Assembly: GCA_028875725.1 (NCBI GenBank)
Contig: JAPPCR010000006.1
Location: 1,495,786-1,559,785, forward strand
Origin: Acidobacteriota bacterium
Lineage (GTDB): Bacteria > Acidobacteriota > Thermoanaerobaculia > Multivoradales > Multivoraceae
Direction of reading: 5' to 3'
DNA: 64,000 bases
The position numbers were made by a program, and so were the translations under genes. Below are positions 56,391-64,000 of this stretch, piece by piece (positions within the stretch are counted from its first letter, which is position 1; every line of letters begins with the position of its first letter). The notes under the pieces are model-generated. The model ran no database searches. It saw only the letters and a program-made list of their open reading frames with translations, and was not told the origin of the DNA.

Positions 56391-58448
56391 TTGCGGCGGG
56401 CCGTCGATTCCCGGGCCGAGTTCCCCTCCGACGCCGGGAGTACCGGACGTTTCGAACTCGTGTCTCCCTTCAGCCCGCAGGGCGATCAGCCGGCGGCGAT
56501 CGGTGAACTCGCGGACGGAGTCCGGACCGGCCTCCCCGAACAGGTTCTGCTCGGAGTGACCGGTTCGGGCAAGACCTACACCGTGGCCAAGGTGATCGAG
56601 GCCGTGAACCGGCCGACGCTCGTCCTCTCTCACAACAAGACGCTGGCGGCCCAGCTCTACCAGGAGTTCAGGAGCTTCTTCCCGCACAACGCGGTGGAGT
56701 ACTTCGTCTCCTACTACGACTACTACCAGCCCGAGGCCTACGTTCCTCAGTCCGACACCTACATCGAGAAGGAGACGAGTATCAACGACGAGATCGACCG
56801 CCTGCGGTTACGGGCCACGATCTCCCTGTTCGAGCGCCGCGACGTTCTGATCGTGGCTTCCGTCTCCTGCATCTACGGTCTTGGCGCGCCGGACGTCTTC
56901 TTTTCGATGCTCCAGTTCTTCGAGCGCGGGGTCGAACTGCCGCTCGAACGGGCCCAGCGGAGCCTGGCCGAGATGCAGTACGAGCGCACCCGCCTCGATC
57001 TCTTCCACGGCAGCTTCCGGGTGCGCGGCGATGTGCTCGAGATTCTCCCCGCCTACGACGACCGCGGCATCCGGGTCGAGTACTTCGGCGACGAGGTCGA
57101 CCGGGTCTGCCGCTTCGACGTGATCAGCGGCCGGGTCCTCGAGGAGGTGGACCGAATCCCGGTCTTCCCGCGCAATCACTACGTGACGCCAGAGGAGCGG
57201 ATGCGGCGCGCGATAGCGTCGATTCGGGAGGAACTCGGCGAGCACCTGGCGGCCCTCGAGCGGGAGAACCGTCTGCTCGAGATGCAGCGGCTGGAGCAGA
57301 GAACCCGCTACGACCTGGAGATGCTCCGCGAACTGGGCTCCTGCGCCGGGATCGAGAACTACTCCCGCCACCTCTCCGGACGGGCGCCGGGCGAAGCGCC
57401 GCCGACCTTCCTCGATTACCTGCCCGAGGACTTCCTGCTCGTTGTCGACGAGAGCCACCAGACGATTCCGCAGGTCGGCGGCATGTACCGCGGCGATCGG
57501 GCGCGCAAGGAAACCCTCGTGGAGTTCGGCTTCCGGCTGCCGAGCGCGCTGGACAACCGGCCGCTGCGCTTCGACGAGTTCGAGGAGCGTTGCGGCCAGC
57601 GAATCTACGTGTCGGCGACCCCGGGGCCGTTCGAGCTGGAACGAACCGGCGGGGTCGTGGTGGAGCAGATCATCCGGCCGACCGGACTGCTCGATCCGAG
57701 GATCGAACTGCGGCCTTCGGCGAATCAGATCGACGACCTGGTGGCCGAGGCCCGCGAGGCCATTGACCGTGGTGAGCGCGTCCTGGTGACGACGCTGACC
57801 AAGCGCATGGCGGAAGAACTCACCCAGTACCTGAACGAGCTCGGTCTCAGGGTGCGCTATCTGCACAGCGACATCGACACCCTGGAACGGGTCGAGATCA
57901 CAACCGCCCTGCGCCGCGGCGACTTCGACATTCTGGTCGGCATCAACCTCCTGCGCGAGGGCCTCGATCTGCCCGAGGTGTCGGTCGTCGCCATCCTGGA
58001 CGCTGACAAGGAGGGCTTCCTGCGTAGCGAGGTGTCGCTGATCCAGACGGCGGGCCGGGCGGCCCGCAACCTGAACGGCCGGGTGATCTTCTATGCCGAC
58101 CAGCGGACCGAGTCGATCGACCGGTCGATCAGCGAAACGGAGAGACGGCGCCGGGTGCAGGAGAGCTACAACCGGGAACACGGAGTCGAACCGGCCTCCA
58201 TCCTGAAGGAGGTGCACAGTCCTCTGGTGCAGATGAGCAACCTGGACTACTTGCACAAGGCGGGAGCGGAAGCGGAGGCCGCGGTGGAGGACCTGTTGCG
58301 CGAGGACGCGGCCGAGATGCCGCTGGAACGTCGAATCGCGCGCCTCGAGAAGGCGATGAAGCAGGCTTCGAAGCGACTCGAGTTCGAGCAGGCCGCGGTG
58401 CTCCGGGACCGGCTCAGGGAACTCCGGGAACTCAAGGTGATGGGCTGA
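56391..58448 (+). CDS. uvrB: Excinuclease ABC subunit UvrB
   Basis: 685 residues from the TTG at 56391, which has GGGAGG 5 bases upstream; an earlier TTG at 56355 lies inside the preceding gene without such a site. The core starts [17 protein letters not shown]; Walker A GVTGSGKT is at 55-62. The beta-hairpin region [15 protein letters not shown] and the later [15 protein letters not shown] and QTAGRAARN helicase motifs follow, with a C-terminal UVR motif. It verifies DNA damage handed over by UvrA. The stop overlaps uvrC by one base. Confidence 0.96.
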   Translation: MRRAVDSRAEFPSDAGSTGRFELVSPFSPQGDQPAAIGELADGVRTGLPEQVLLGVTGSGKTYTVAKVIEAVNRPTLVLSHNKTLAAQLYQEFRSFFPHNAVEYFVSYYDYYQPEAYVPQSDTYIEKETSINDEIDRLRLRATISLFERRDVLIVASVSCIYGLGAPDVFFSMLQFFERGVELPLERAQRSLAEMQYERTRLDLFHGSFRVRGDVLEILPAYDDRGIRVEYFGDEVDRVCRFDVISGRVLEEVDRIPVFPRNHYVTPEERMRRAIASIREELGEHLAALERENRLLEMQRLEQRTRYDLEMLRELGSCAGIENYSRHLSGRAPGEAPPTFLDYLPEDFLLVVDESHQTIPQVGGMYRGDRARKETLVEFGFRLPSALDNRPLRFDEFEERCGQRIYVSATPGPFELERTGGVVVEQIIRPTGLLDPRIELRPSANQIDDLVAEAREAIDRGERVLVTTLTKRMAEELTQYLNELGLRVRYLHSDIDTLERVEITTALRRGDFDILVGINLLREGLDLPEVSVVAILDADKEGFLRSEVSLIQTAGRAARNLNGRVIFYADQRTESIDRSISETERRRRVQESYNREHGVEPASILKEVHSPLVQMSNLDYLHKAGAEAEAAVEDLLREDAAEMPLERRIARLEKAMKQASKRLEFEQAAVLRDRLRELRELKVMG

Positions 58449-60259
58449 TGCACCCGGAGCTCTCCCGCAAGCTCGGCGAACTGCCGGACCTGCCGGGGAT
58501 CTACATCTTCAAATCGGAGGCGGGGGAGGCGCTGTACGTCGGCAAGGCGAAGTTCCTCAGGCGCAGGGGCGCCGCCTACCGCAAGCCGGCCGACGATCCG
58601 CGCATCGCGCTGATGCTCCACGACGCGGTCGACGTCGAGTTCGTCGTGACCGACTCCGAGGCGGAAGCCCTGCTGCTCGAGAACAACTGGATCAAGAAGC
58701 GCCAGCCGCGCTTCAACATCCGTCTCCGCGACGACAAGACCTACCCGTACCTCAAGCTGACCCTGACCGACGGACATCCGCGGCTTGCCTTCACCCGCCG
58801 CATCCGTCGCGACGGGGCGGAGTACTACGGTCCCTACCTGCCGGCCGGGCTGGCCCGCAAGGCGATCAAGCTGACCCAGAAGCTGTTCGGCATCCGGGTT
58901 TGCCGGATCGACATCGACGGCAGCCTGCCGCGGCCCTGCCTTTACTACGACATGAAGCGCTGCCTCGGTCCCTGCGTCGACGGGCTGACCACGGACGAAG
59001 CCTACGCCGAGGCGGTGGAGAAGGCCCGGCTGTTTCTGGCCGGCCGGAACGAGGAACTGCTGAAGGACCTGCGTGCCCGGATGCGGACGCTCGCGGACCA
59101 ACTCGAGTTCGAGGCGGCGGCCCGGCTGCGCGACACGATCCACGAGGTCAACGAGGTCAGCCAGCGCCGCAAGCTCAGCTCGGCCCGCGGGGAGGACGTC
59201 GACATCTTTGGCGTTCACACGAGCGGCGACAACGCGGCAGTCACTGTTCTGGTCATGCGGAGCGGTCAGGTGCTGGACCGCCGCGAGCTGTTCTGGGAAG
59301 GCGTCCCCAGGATCACCGCCGAGCGCCTGCTCTCCGAGCTGCTGCCGCAGCTCTATGACCGGACGACGCTGATTCCGAAGGAGGTCCACCTGCCGGTGCC
59401 GATCGAAGGCGAGGAGGCGCTGATCGAATGGCTGAGCAGCCGCAGGGAGTCCAGGGTCTACCTCCGCATGCCGTCGCGCGGGCCGAAGGCGCAACGCATC
59501 GCGCTCGCCAACCGCAACGCCGCGATGGCCTTCCGCCGCCGGTTCCGCGGCGGGGGCGCGGGCGGCGAGGCCGGCTCGGCGCTACGGAAGGCGCTCGACC
59601 TGGCCGATCCGCCGCGGCGGATCGAGGGCTTCGACATCTCGACCTTCGGCGGCAGCCAGACCGTCGCCTCGCTGGTCGTCTGGAGCGACGGGCGGATGGT
59701 CAAGGGCCAGTATCGCAGCTTCAACATCCGCGGTCTCTCCCAGGCCGACGACTTCGCCGCGATCCGCCAGGCGGTGAGCCGCCGCTACCGTCGCGTGCTC
59801 GACGAGGTCGGAGAGATGCCCGACCTGATCCTGATCGACGGCGGGCGTGGACAGTTGAACGCCGCGCTGGAAGCCCTGGTGGACTTGGGGGTGGACGAGA
59901 CCCCGGTGGTCGGGCTTGCCAAGAAAAAGGAGGAGCTCTACGTTCCGGCCCGTCCCGCGCCGCTCAGGCTGAGGCGGAGCCATGCGGGCCTTCGCGTGCT
60001 GCAACAGGTTCGGGACGAGGCCCACCGCTTCGCCGTCTCCCGCCACCGACGCCGCCGCTCCCGGAGGGCATTGCACAGCCGGTTCGACGACCTCCGGGGT
60101 ATCGGGCCGCAACGGCGCAAGCTGCTGGTGCGACGCTTCGGCAGCTACGCCGGCGTAGCCCAGGCCTCGGAACAGCAACTGCGCGAAGTGCTCGGACCGA
60201 AGCTGGCGCGCTCGGTCCACGCCGCGATCCACGGCGAGCGCTCACGCTCCCGGCAGTGA
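58448..60259 (+). CDS. uvrC: Excinuclease ABC subunit UvrC
   Basis: 603 residues with AAGGTG about 8 bases before the ATG. The GIY-YIG nuclease (LPDLPGIYIFK then ALYVGKAKFL) is at about 11-39. A four-residue cysteine region RPCLYYDMKRCLGPC fits the reported metal site. A UVR domain, the RNase-H-like endonuclease (GFDISTFGGSQTVASLVVWSD, in part; DLILIDGGRGQLNAAL) and a C-terminal helix-hairpin-helix follow. It makes both incisions in nucleotide excision repair. Confidence 0.96.
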   Translation: MHPELSRKLGELPDLPGIYIFKSEAGEALYVGKAKFLRRRGAAYRKPADDPRIALMLHDAVDVEFVVTDSEAEALLLENNWIKKRQPRFNIRLRDDKTYPYLKLTLTDGHPRLAFTRRIRRDGAEYYGPYLPAGLARKAIKLTQKLFGIRVCRIDIDGSLPRPCLYYDMKRCLGPCVDGLTTDEAYAEAVEKARLFLAGRNEELLKDLRARMRTLADQLEFEAAARLRDTIHEVNEVSQRRKLSSARGEDVDIFGVHTSGDNAAVTVLVMRSGQVLDRRELFWEGVPRITAERLLSELLPQLYDRTTLIPKEVHLPVPIEGEEALIEWLSSRRESRVYLRMPSRGPKAQRIALANRNAAMAFRRRFRGGGAGGEAGSALRKALDLADPPRRIEGFDISTFGGSQTVASLVVWSDGRMVKGQYRSFNIRGLSQADDFAAIRQAVSRRYRRVLDEVGEMPDLILIDGGRGQLNAALEALVDLGVDETPVVGLAKKKEELYVPARPAPLRLRRSHAGLRVLQQVRDEAHRFAVSRHRRRRSRRALHSRFDDLRGIGPQRRKLLVRRFGSYAGVAQASEQQLREVLGPKLARSVHAAIHGERSRSRQ

Positions 60260-60283
60260 AGGGACGGAAACCGCGGCGCACGC

Positions 60284-60292
60284 TGCTAGTCT
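60284..60292 (+). promoter_or_regulatory. Candidate extended -10 (TGCTAGTCT) for rnpB
   Basis: TGCTAGTCT ends 8 bases before the predicted 5' end of RNase P RNA, so the mature 5' end would equal the transcription start. This agreement is an internal check on the TGnTAnnCT motif, since rnpB 5' ends are set by transcription. Confidence 0.5.
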
Positions 60293-60300
60293 CTGCCCTG

Positions 60301-60714
60301 CCGGAGGACTGGACGCGGTCGCTGCCGGCGGGAAACCGCCGGGGGAGGAAAGTCCGGACTCCAACGGACGGCATGCTTGCTAACGGCAAGGCGCGGTGAC
60401 GCGACGGAAAGTGCAGCAGAGAGCAGACCGCCCGCCCTCGACCCTCGGGGTCCGAGAGGATCCCAGGGATTGTCGAGGGCAGGCAAGGGTGAAACGGTGC
60501 GGTAAGAGCGCACCGCTCGGCCGGCGACGGTCCGAGGCGATGGCAAACCCCATGTGGAGCAAGACCAAATAGGGAGAGCGGATCGGGTTGTCCGTCCCGG
60601 TTCCGGCCGCTCGCGGCGCGGGACGTTCTCCGGGTAGGTCGCATAGATGAATGGCCGCCTCCCGAAGCCCTCGGGCTATGGGATGAACAGAATCCGGCTT
60701 ACGAGGTCCTCCGG
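60301..60714 (+). ncRNA. rnpB: RNase P RNA
   Basis: About 414 nt. The conserved blocks are in order: GAGGAAAGTCC (60345-60355), GAAAGTGCAGCAGAGAGCAG near 60410, then AAGGGTGAAACGGTGCGGT and AAGAGCGCACCG near 60484-60515. GGCAAACCCCATG is near 60541 and ACAGAATCCGGCTTAC at 60687-60702. The P1 helix pairs CCGGAGGAC at the 5' end with GTCCTCCGG near 60706-60714. It is the catalytic RNA that matures tRNA 5' ends. Exact ends are estimated from P1. Confidence 0.95.
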
Positions 60715-60717
60715 CAC

Positions 60718-61653
60718 TTGACCTTCCAACCCGGCCAGCGTGTTTCCGCCGCCGAACGTCCCCCCGCGGCGAAGCCCGGCGACCGGGTGGGGATCGCCGC
60801 GCTTTCGGGCCGAATCGACCGGGACCGGCTGGCCGCCGGCGTTGCCGGCCTGGAGGAACTCGGCTTCGAGCCGGTTCTCGCAGCCAACCTGCGGCCCGAA
60901 GCGTCGCTCAGCGGACGGCCGCTGTTCGCGGGCTCGGACGCAGAGCGCCTGGAGGCTTTCCATGAACTTGCGGCCGACGTCTCGATTGCGGCGATCGTCT
61001 TCGCGCGCGGGGGCTACGGCGTCCCCCGCATCCTCGGACAGGTCGACTGGGCTCTGCTCGCCGCCAGGCCGCGCCCGTACGTCGGCTACTCGGACCTGAC
61101 GCCCCTGCTCCTGGCGCTGGTCTCGAGGACGGGGACGATGGCCTTTCACGGCCCCATGGCGGTGGACTTGGCGCGGGGTCTCTTGCCCGAGGAGCGCCGT
61201 TCTTTCCTGGACGCGCTCGCGGGCCGGCTTTCGGGCCCCTGGGCGCTCGACCGGGTTTCCGCGGGATCGTCGGCCGGCCGACCTCCGGCGATCGAAGGCC
61301 GTCTGCTCGGAGGGTGTCTCACGATGTTGGCCGCGTCGGTCGGAACGGGGCTGCTGCCGAGCTTCCAGGACTCGATCCTCGTCCTCGAGGACATCGACGA
61401 ACCGGAGTACCGGATCGACCGGCTGCTCACCCAGCTTCGGACATCCGGTCAGGCGACCGGTGTTCGCGCCGTGATCGCCGGCCATTTCACGAACTGCGAT
61501 GCGCGCGCCAGCCTGATCGACTTCGCCGCTGCGCTCGGCGCGCCGCTGTTCACCGGACTGCCGGCCGGCCACCAGGCGCCGAACCACACCGTGCCGTTGG
61601 GCGCCAGTGTGTCCCTCGACGTCCGGAACGCGACGCTCGAAGTCGAACGGTAG
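60718..61653 (+). CDS. LD-carboxypeptidase (LdcA/MccF family)
   Basis: 311 residues from the TTG at 60718. KPGDRVGIAALSGRIDRDRL is the usual N-terminal strand. The nucleophile serine is in YVGYSDLT near 122, the catalytic glutamate in LEDIDEPEYRIDR near 225, and the histidine in GHQAPNHTVPLG near 283. It probably cleaves the terminal D-Ala from murein tetrapeptides in the cytosol; MccF-type immunity roles are possible. The start lies 3-4 bases after RNase P RNA; GAGG at 60703-60706, inside the P1 helix strand, is the only ribosome-site-like sequence. Confidence 0.9.
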   Translation: MTFQPGQRVSAAERPPAAKPGDRVGIAALSGRIDRDRLAAGVAGLEELGFEPVLAANLRPEASLSGRPLFAGSDAERLEAFHELAADVSIAAIVFARGGYGVPRILGQVDWALLAARPRPYVGYSDLTPLLLALVSRTGTMAFHGPMAVDLARGLLPEERRSFLDALAGRLSGPWALDRVSAGSSAGRPPAIEGRLLGGCLTMLAASVGTGLLPSFQDSILVLEDIDEPEYRIDRLLTQLRTSGQATGVRAVIAGHFTNCDARASLIDFAAALGAPLFTGLPAGHQAPNHTVPLGASVSLDVRNATLEVER

Positions 61654-61667
61654 CTCTGGCGGGGACG

Positions 61668-63779
61668 ATGGACGCGCGCGATCCGATCACCAGTGCGCGC
61701 GGCGTCGGGCCGGTGCTGGGGCGCCGTCTGGCCGCCGGTGGCTGCCGGCGGATCGCGGACCTCCTGGCGCACCTCCCGCTCCGCTACGAGGACCGTCGCA
61801 CGCTGGGCCGGTTGCCCGGAGCCGACGACGACGCAACCGAGTCCGTGCAGCCCGGCCTCCTGACCGTGGTCGCGCGACTTGAGAACCTGAAACGAGTGTT
61901 TGGGCGGCGACGTTTCTCCCGCGTGGAGGCGGTCGCCTGCGACGGTGCAGCCAGGGTCGGCGTGGTTTGGTTCAACCGCCCCTACCTGGCGCGGCAACTC
62001 GAAGAGGACGTGCCCTACCTCCTGCACGGCCCACTCCGCCGACGCGGTGCGGACGGTCCCTGGCAACTCTCGAATCCGTCCGTCGAGCGGATCGGTGGCG
62101 GAGAATCCGACGGCGGCGGCGTGCGGCCGGTCTACGGGCGGATCGGGGAGGTACCGCCGTCCCGAGTGGCTCGGCTCGTTGCCGGTGCGATCCGGACGCT
62201 GCGGGACACCTCGGGACCCGAGTGGATCGAGGAGTGGCTTCCACGCGAGGAGCGGACGAAGCACGAGCTACCCCGACTGGCGGAGGCCCTGACGGAAGTC
62301 CACTCGCCGTCGCGGGAAGCCTCGATCGGGGAACTGAACGCCAGGCGGAGTCCGGCCCATGCCCGCCTCGCCTACGGGGAGTTCCTGCTCCAGCAGTTGC
62401 AACTCGCCGTGGTCCGTCGCCAGCGGCGTCGATCCGGGAAACCCCATCGCTACCGCGCCCACGCCGACGCGTGGGCGGCGGCGACCCGGCTTCTGCCGTT
62501 TCGCCTGACCGGCGCGCAGGAACGGGTGCTCGGAGAGATAGGCGACGATCTCGCCGGAGAGGAGCCCATGCTCCGTCTGGTACAGGGCGACGTGGGCAGC
62601 GGCAAGACGGTCCTGGCGGCCCTCTCCTGTCTGATCGCCGCCGGGAGCGGCCTGCAATCGGCGCTGATGGCGCCGACCGAGCTCCTGGCCGAGCAGCACT
62701 TCGCTTCCCTGGAACGACTGCTCGGCTCCAGCATGACGGTCGCCCTCGTCACTTCGGGGCAGCGCGTGACCAGCGACGGCGGCCCGGTGGAGGAGGGGAT
62801 CGCGGACGGCCGGGTAGACCTCGTCGTCGGCACGCACGCCCTGATCGAGGAACGTACGAGGTTCGCGCGGCTGGGCCTCGCCGTGATCGACGAACAGCAT
62901 CGTTTCGGCGTCGTCCAGCGCCAGTCCCTCGTTCGGAAGGGCCAGCGACCGGACCTCCTGGTCATGACGGCGACCCCGATTCCCAGGTCGCTGGCGCTGA
63001 CGGTGTACGGTGATCTCGACGTGTCGATCCTGGACGAGATGCCTCCCGGTCGCCGCCCGATAGAGACCAGGGTGACGACGGACGGCGGGATGGAGGAGGC
63101 GGTGAACGACGTGCGGAGGCGACTGAAGCGTGGCGGCCGGGCCTACGTCGTCTTTCCCCTGATCGACGGCGGGGAGGGTGCTGCCGCCGGACTGCCTTCG
63201 CTCACGGAGTCCGGCCCGAAATGGGCGCGCGCGCTCGCGGTTCCCCACGGCGTCGTGCACGGACGCCTCCGGCGCCAGGAGCGGGATGAAACGATGAGCC
63301 GCTTTGCCGGTGGGTCGATCCAGGTCCTGCTGGCGACGACCGTGATCGAAGTCGGCGTCGACGTGCCCGAGGCGACGGCGATGGTCATTCTGGGAGCCGA
63401 GCGTTTCGGTCTCGCCCAGTTGCACCAGTTGCGGGGGCGGATCGGTCGCGGTACGGATCCACGGCTGGGAGAACCGCTCTGCATCGCGATCGCGGGGGAG
63501 CCCTCGGCCGAGGCGGAACGGCGGCTGAGCGTGTTCGCGGACTCGACCGACGGTTTCCGGATCGCGGAAGAGGACATGCGGCAACGGGGACCGGGCGAGA
63601 TTCTCGGTACGCGTCAGGCCGGTCTGCCGCAGTTTCGGTTCGGCGACCTGGCGCGCGACTGGGATTGGCTGGTGGCGGCGCGGCGGGACGCGTCCGAACT
63701 GCTGGACCGTCTGGCGGATCCCGAGAACGACGCTCTGCGGCGACAGGTGGGGCGGCGCATCCCCGGCTTTCTGCCATGA
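61668..63779 (+). CDS. recG: ATP-dependent DNA helicase RecG
   Basis: 703 residues from the ATG at 61668; longer in-frame starts lie in the previous gene. An N-terminal helical region (GVGPVLGRRLAAGGCRRIADLLAHLPLRY, in part) precedes the wedge OB fold. Helicase motifs follow: GDVGSGKT near 309, PTELLAEQHF, DEQHRFGV (DExH) near 410, MTATPIPRSLAL and TTVIEVGVDVPEA; the C-terminus has LRGRIGRG and the TRG-like EEDMRQRGPGEILGTRQAG, in part. It remodels stalled forks. It overlaps the next gene as ATGA. Confidence 0.96.
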   Translation: MDARDPITSARGVGPVLGRRLAAGGCRRIADLLAHLPLRYEDRRTLGRLPGADDDATESVQPGLLTVVARLENLKRVFGRRRFSRVEAVACDGAARVGVVWFNRPYLARQLEEDVPYLLHGPLRRRGADGPWQLSNPSVERIGGGESDGGGVRPVYGRIGEVPPSRVARLVAGAIRTLRDTSGPEWIEEWLPREERTKHELPRLAEALTEVHSPSREASIGELNARRSPAHARLAYGEFLLQQLQLAVVRRQRRRSGKPHRYRAHADAWAAATRLLPFRLTGAQERVLGEIGDDLAGEEPMLRLVQGDVGSGKTVLAALSCLIAAGSGLQSALMAPTELLAEQHFASLERLLGSSMTVALVTSGQRVTSDGGPVEEGIADGRVDLVVGTHALIEERTRFARLGLAVIDEQHRFGVVQRQSLVRKGQRPDLLVMTATPIPRSLALTVYGDLDVSILDEMPPGRRPIETRVTTDGGMEEAVNDVRRRLKRGGRAYVVFPLIDGGEGAAAGLPSLTESGPKWARALAVPHGVVHGRLRRQERDETMSRFAGGSIQVLLATTVIEVGVDVPEATAMVILGAERFGLAQLHQLRGRIGRGTDPRLGEPLCIAIAGEPSAEAERRLSVFADSTDGFRIAEEDMRQRGPGEILGTRQAGLPQFRFGDLARDWDWLVAARRDASELLDRLADPENDALRRQVGRRIPGFLP

Positions 63780-64000
63780 GAGTGTTGCTGGTCGCCAACG
63801 TGCTGCCGCCGAAGGACCTGTCCGGCGCCGGGGAACAGGTGCTGCAGCTCGCCTGGGGGCTGAGGCAGGCCGGTTGCGAAGTCGACATCATGGGTCGTGA
63901 CCGTTGTGGACCGAACGTCTCGAAGGTCGCCTTTCCCTGGCGGGCGCGGAGTGCTGTCCGGCATGTGGTCCGGGAGTGGCGGCCGGAGATCGTGCAGGTG
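63776..64000 (+). CDS. Glycosyltransferase family 4-like protein, 3' end cut by window edge
   Basis: 75 residues are visible from the ATG at 63776. The start RVLLVANVLPPKDLSGAGEQ then VLQLAWGLRQAGCEVDIMGR is a GT4/GT-B N-terminal domain: a beta strand followed by a glycine-rich turn and an amphipathic helix. It forms an ATGA overlap with recG. Donor and acceptor are not known. Confidence 0.7.
   Translation, partial: MRVLLVANVLPPKDLSGAGEQVLQLAWGLRQAGCEVDIMGRDRCGPNVSKVAFPWRARSAVRHVVREWRPEIVQV

Noticed and set aside
60676..61587. Minus-strand open frame opposite the LD-carboxypeptidase and the rnpB end
   Set aside because: Antisense shadow; the plus strand has catalytic Ser, Glu and His motifs and RNase P RNA blocks.

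Overview
This is a gene-dense, GC-rich bacterial chromosome segment with 60 protein genes, one tRNA, RNase P RNA and no phage, insertion sequence or CRISPR array. No stretch longer than 300 bases lacks a gene or RNA. LolB-like lipoprotein, PBP1A, PssA/Psd and TRAP transporters point to a diderm. An F420 pathway, a MutL with a predicted endonuclease site, a fused TAXI permease and PQQ-propeller/M16 secreted proteins fit an uncultured lineage such as Acidobacteriota. That placement is an inference, not a demonstrated assignment.

Layout. 1-7.2 kb (+): the end of an M16 zinc peptidase, a PQQ-like propeller protein, and a TAXI-type TRAP binding protein with its fused permease. 7.2-9.3 kb (-): a phenylacetate-CoA-ligase-like enzyme and a membrane-anchored protein. 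9.4-10.4 kb (+): an LLM-class oxidoreductase. 10.4-17.1 kb (-): a coenzyme F420 operon, npdG-cofE-cofD-cofC-fbiC plus a methyltransferase. 17.2-20 kb: TerC, a glutathione transferase and a CoA-transferase. 20-25.5 kb (+): LLM oxidoreductase, RidA, MgtE, RecO, MutL. 25.5-27.5 kb (-): RNase III and AsnRS. 27.5-29.1 kb (+): DUF2085 and two tandem paralogous small membrane proteins. 29.1-31.8 kb (-): PPOX-fold protein, SDR, MATE exporter. 31.8-33.7 kb (+): DctQM permeases, with their likely binding protein DctP convergent to them. 33.7-38.3 kb (-): tsaB, a YdcH-like gene, psd, pssA, trxB and dctP in one direction. 38.3-42.3 kb: mutS, ssb, dtd, HU. 42.5-50.8 kb (+): TPR protein, LolB-like lipoprotein, ispE, tRNA-Gln, prs, rplY, pth, hppA, an order resembling proteobacteria. 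51-53.3 kb (+): rpsF-rpsR-rplI and a methyltransferase. 53.4-55.9 kb (-): PBP1A. 55.9-64 kb (+): a small membrane protein, uvrB, uvrC, rnpB, an LD-carboxypeptidase, recG and the start of a glycosyltransferase.

How it works together: F420 is made by the central operon, reduced by NpdG and probably used by the two LLM enzymes and perhaps the PPOX-fold protein. MutS/MutL, UvrB/UvrC, RecO, RecG and SSB form a repair-rich set.

The main non-gene signals are: (1) -10-like hexamers 6-12 bases before start codons that lack a Shine-Dalgarno sequence, suggesting leaderless or near-leaderless mRNAs; (2) two divergent promoters whose opposite -10 hexamers overlap on a near-symmetric TATA core; (3) a 56-bp hairpin repeat bounded by CTAG that supplies a gene's stop codon at each full copy; (4) two genes whose reading frame can only be opened by a CTG codon; (5) an LD-carboxypeptidase start that abuts, and takes its ribosome site from, the 3' end of RNase P RNA.
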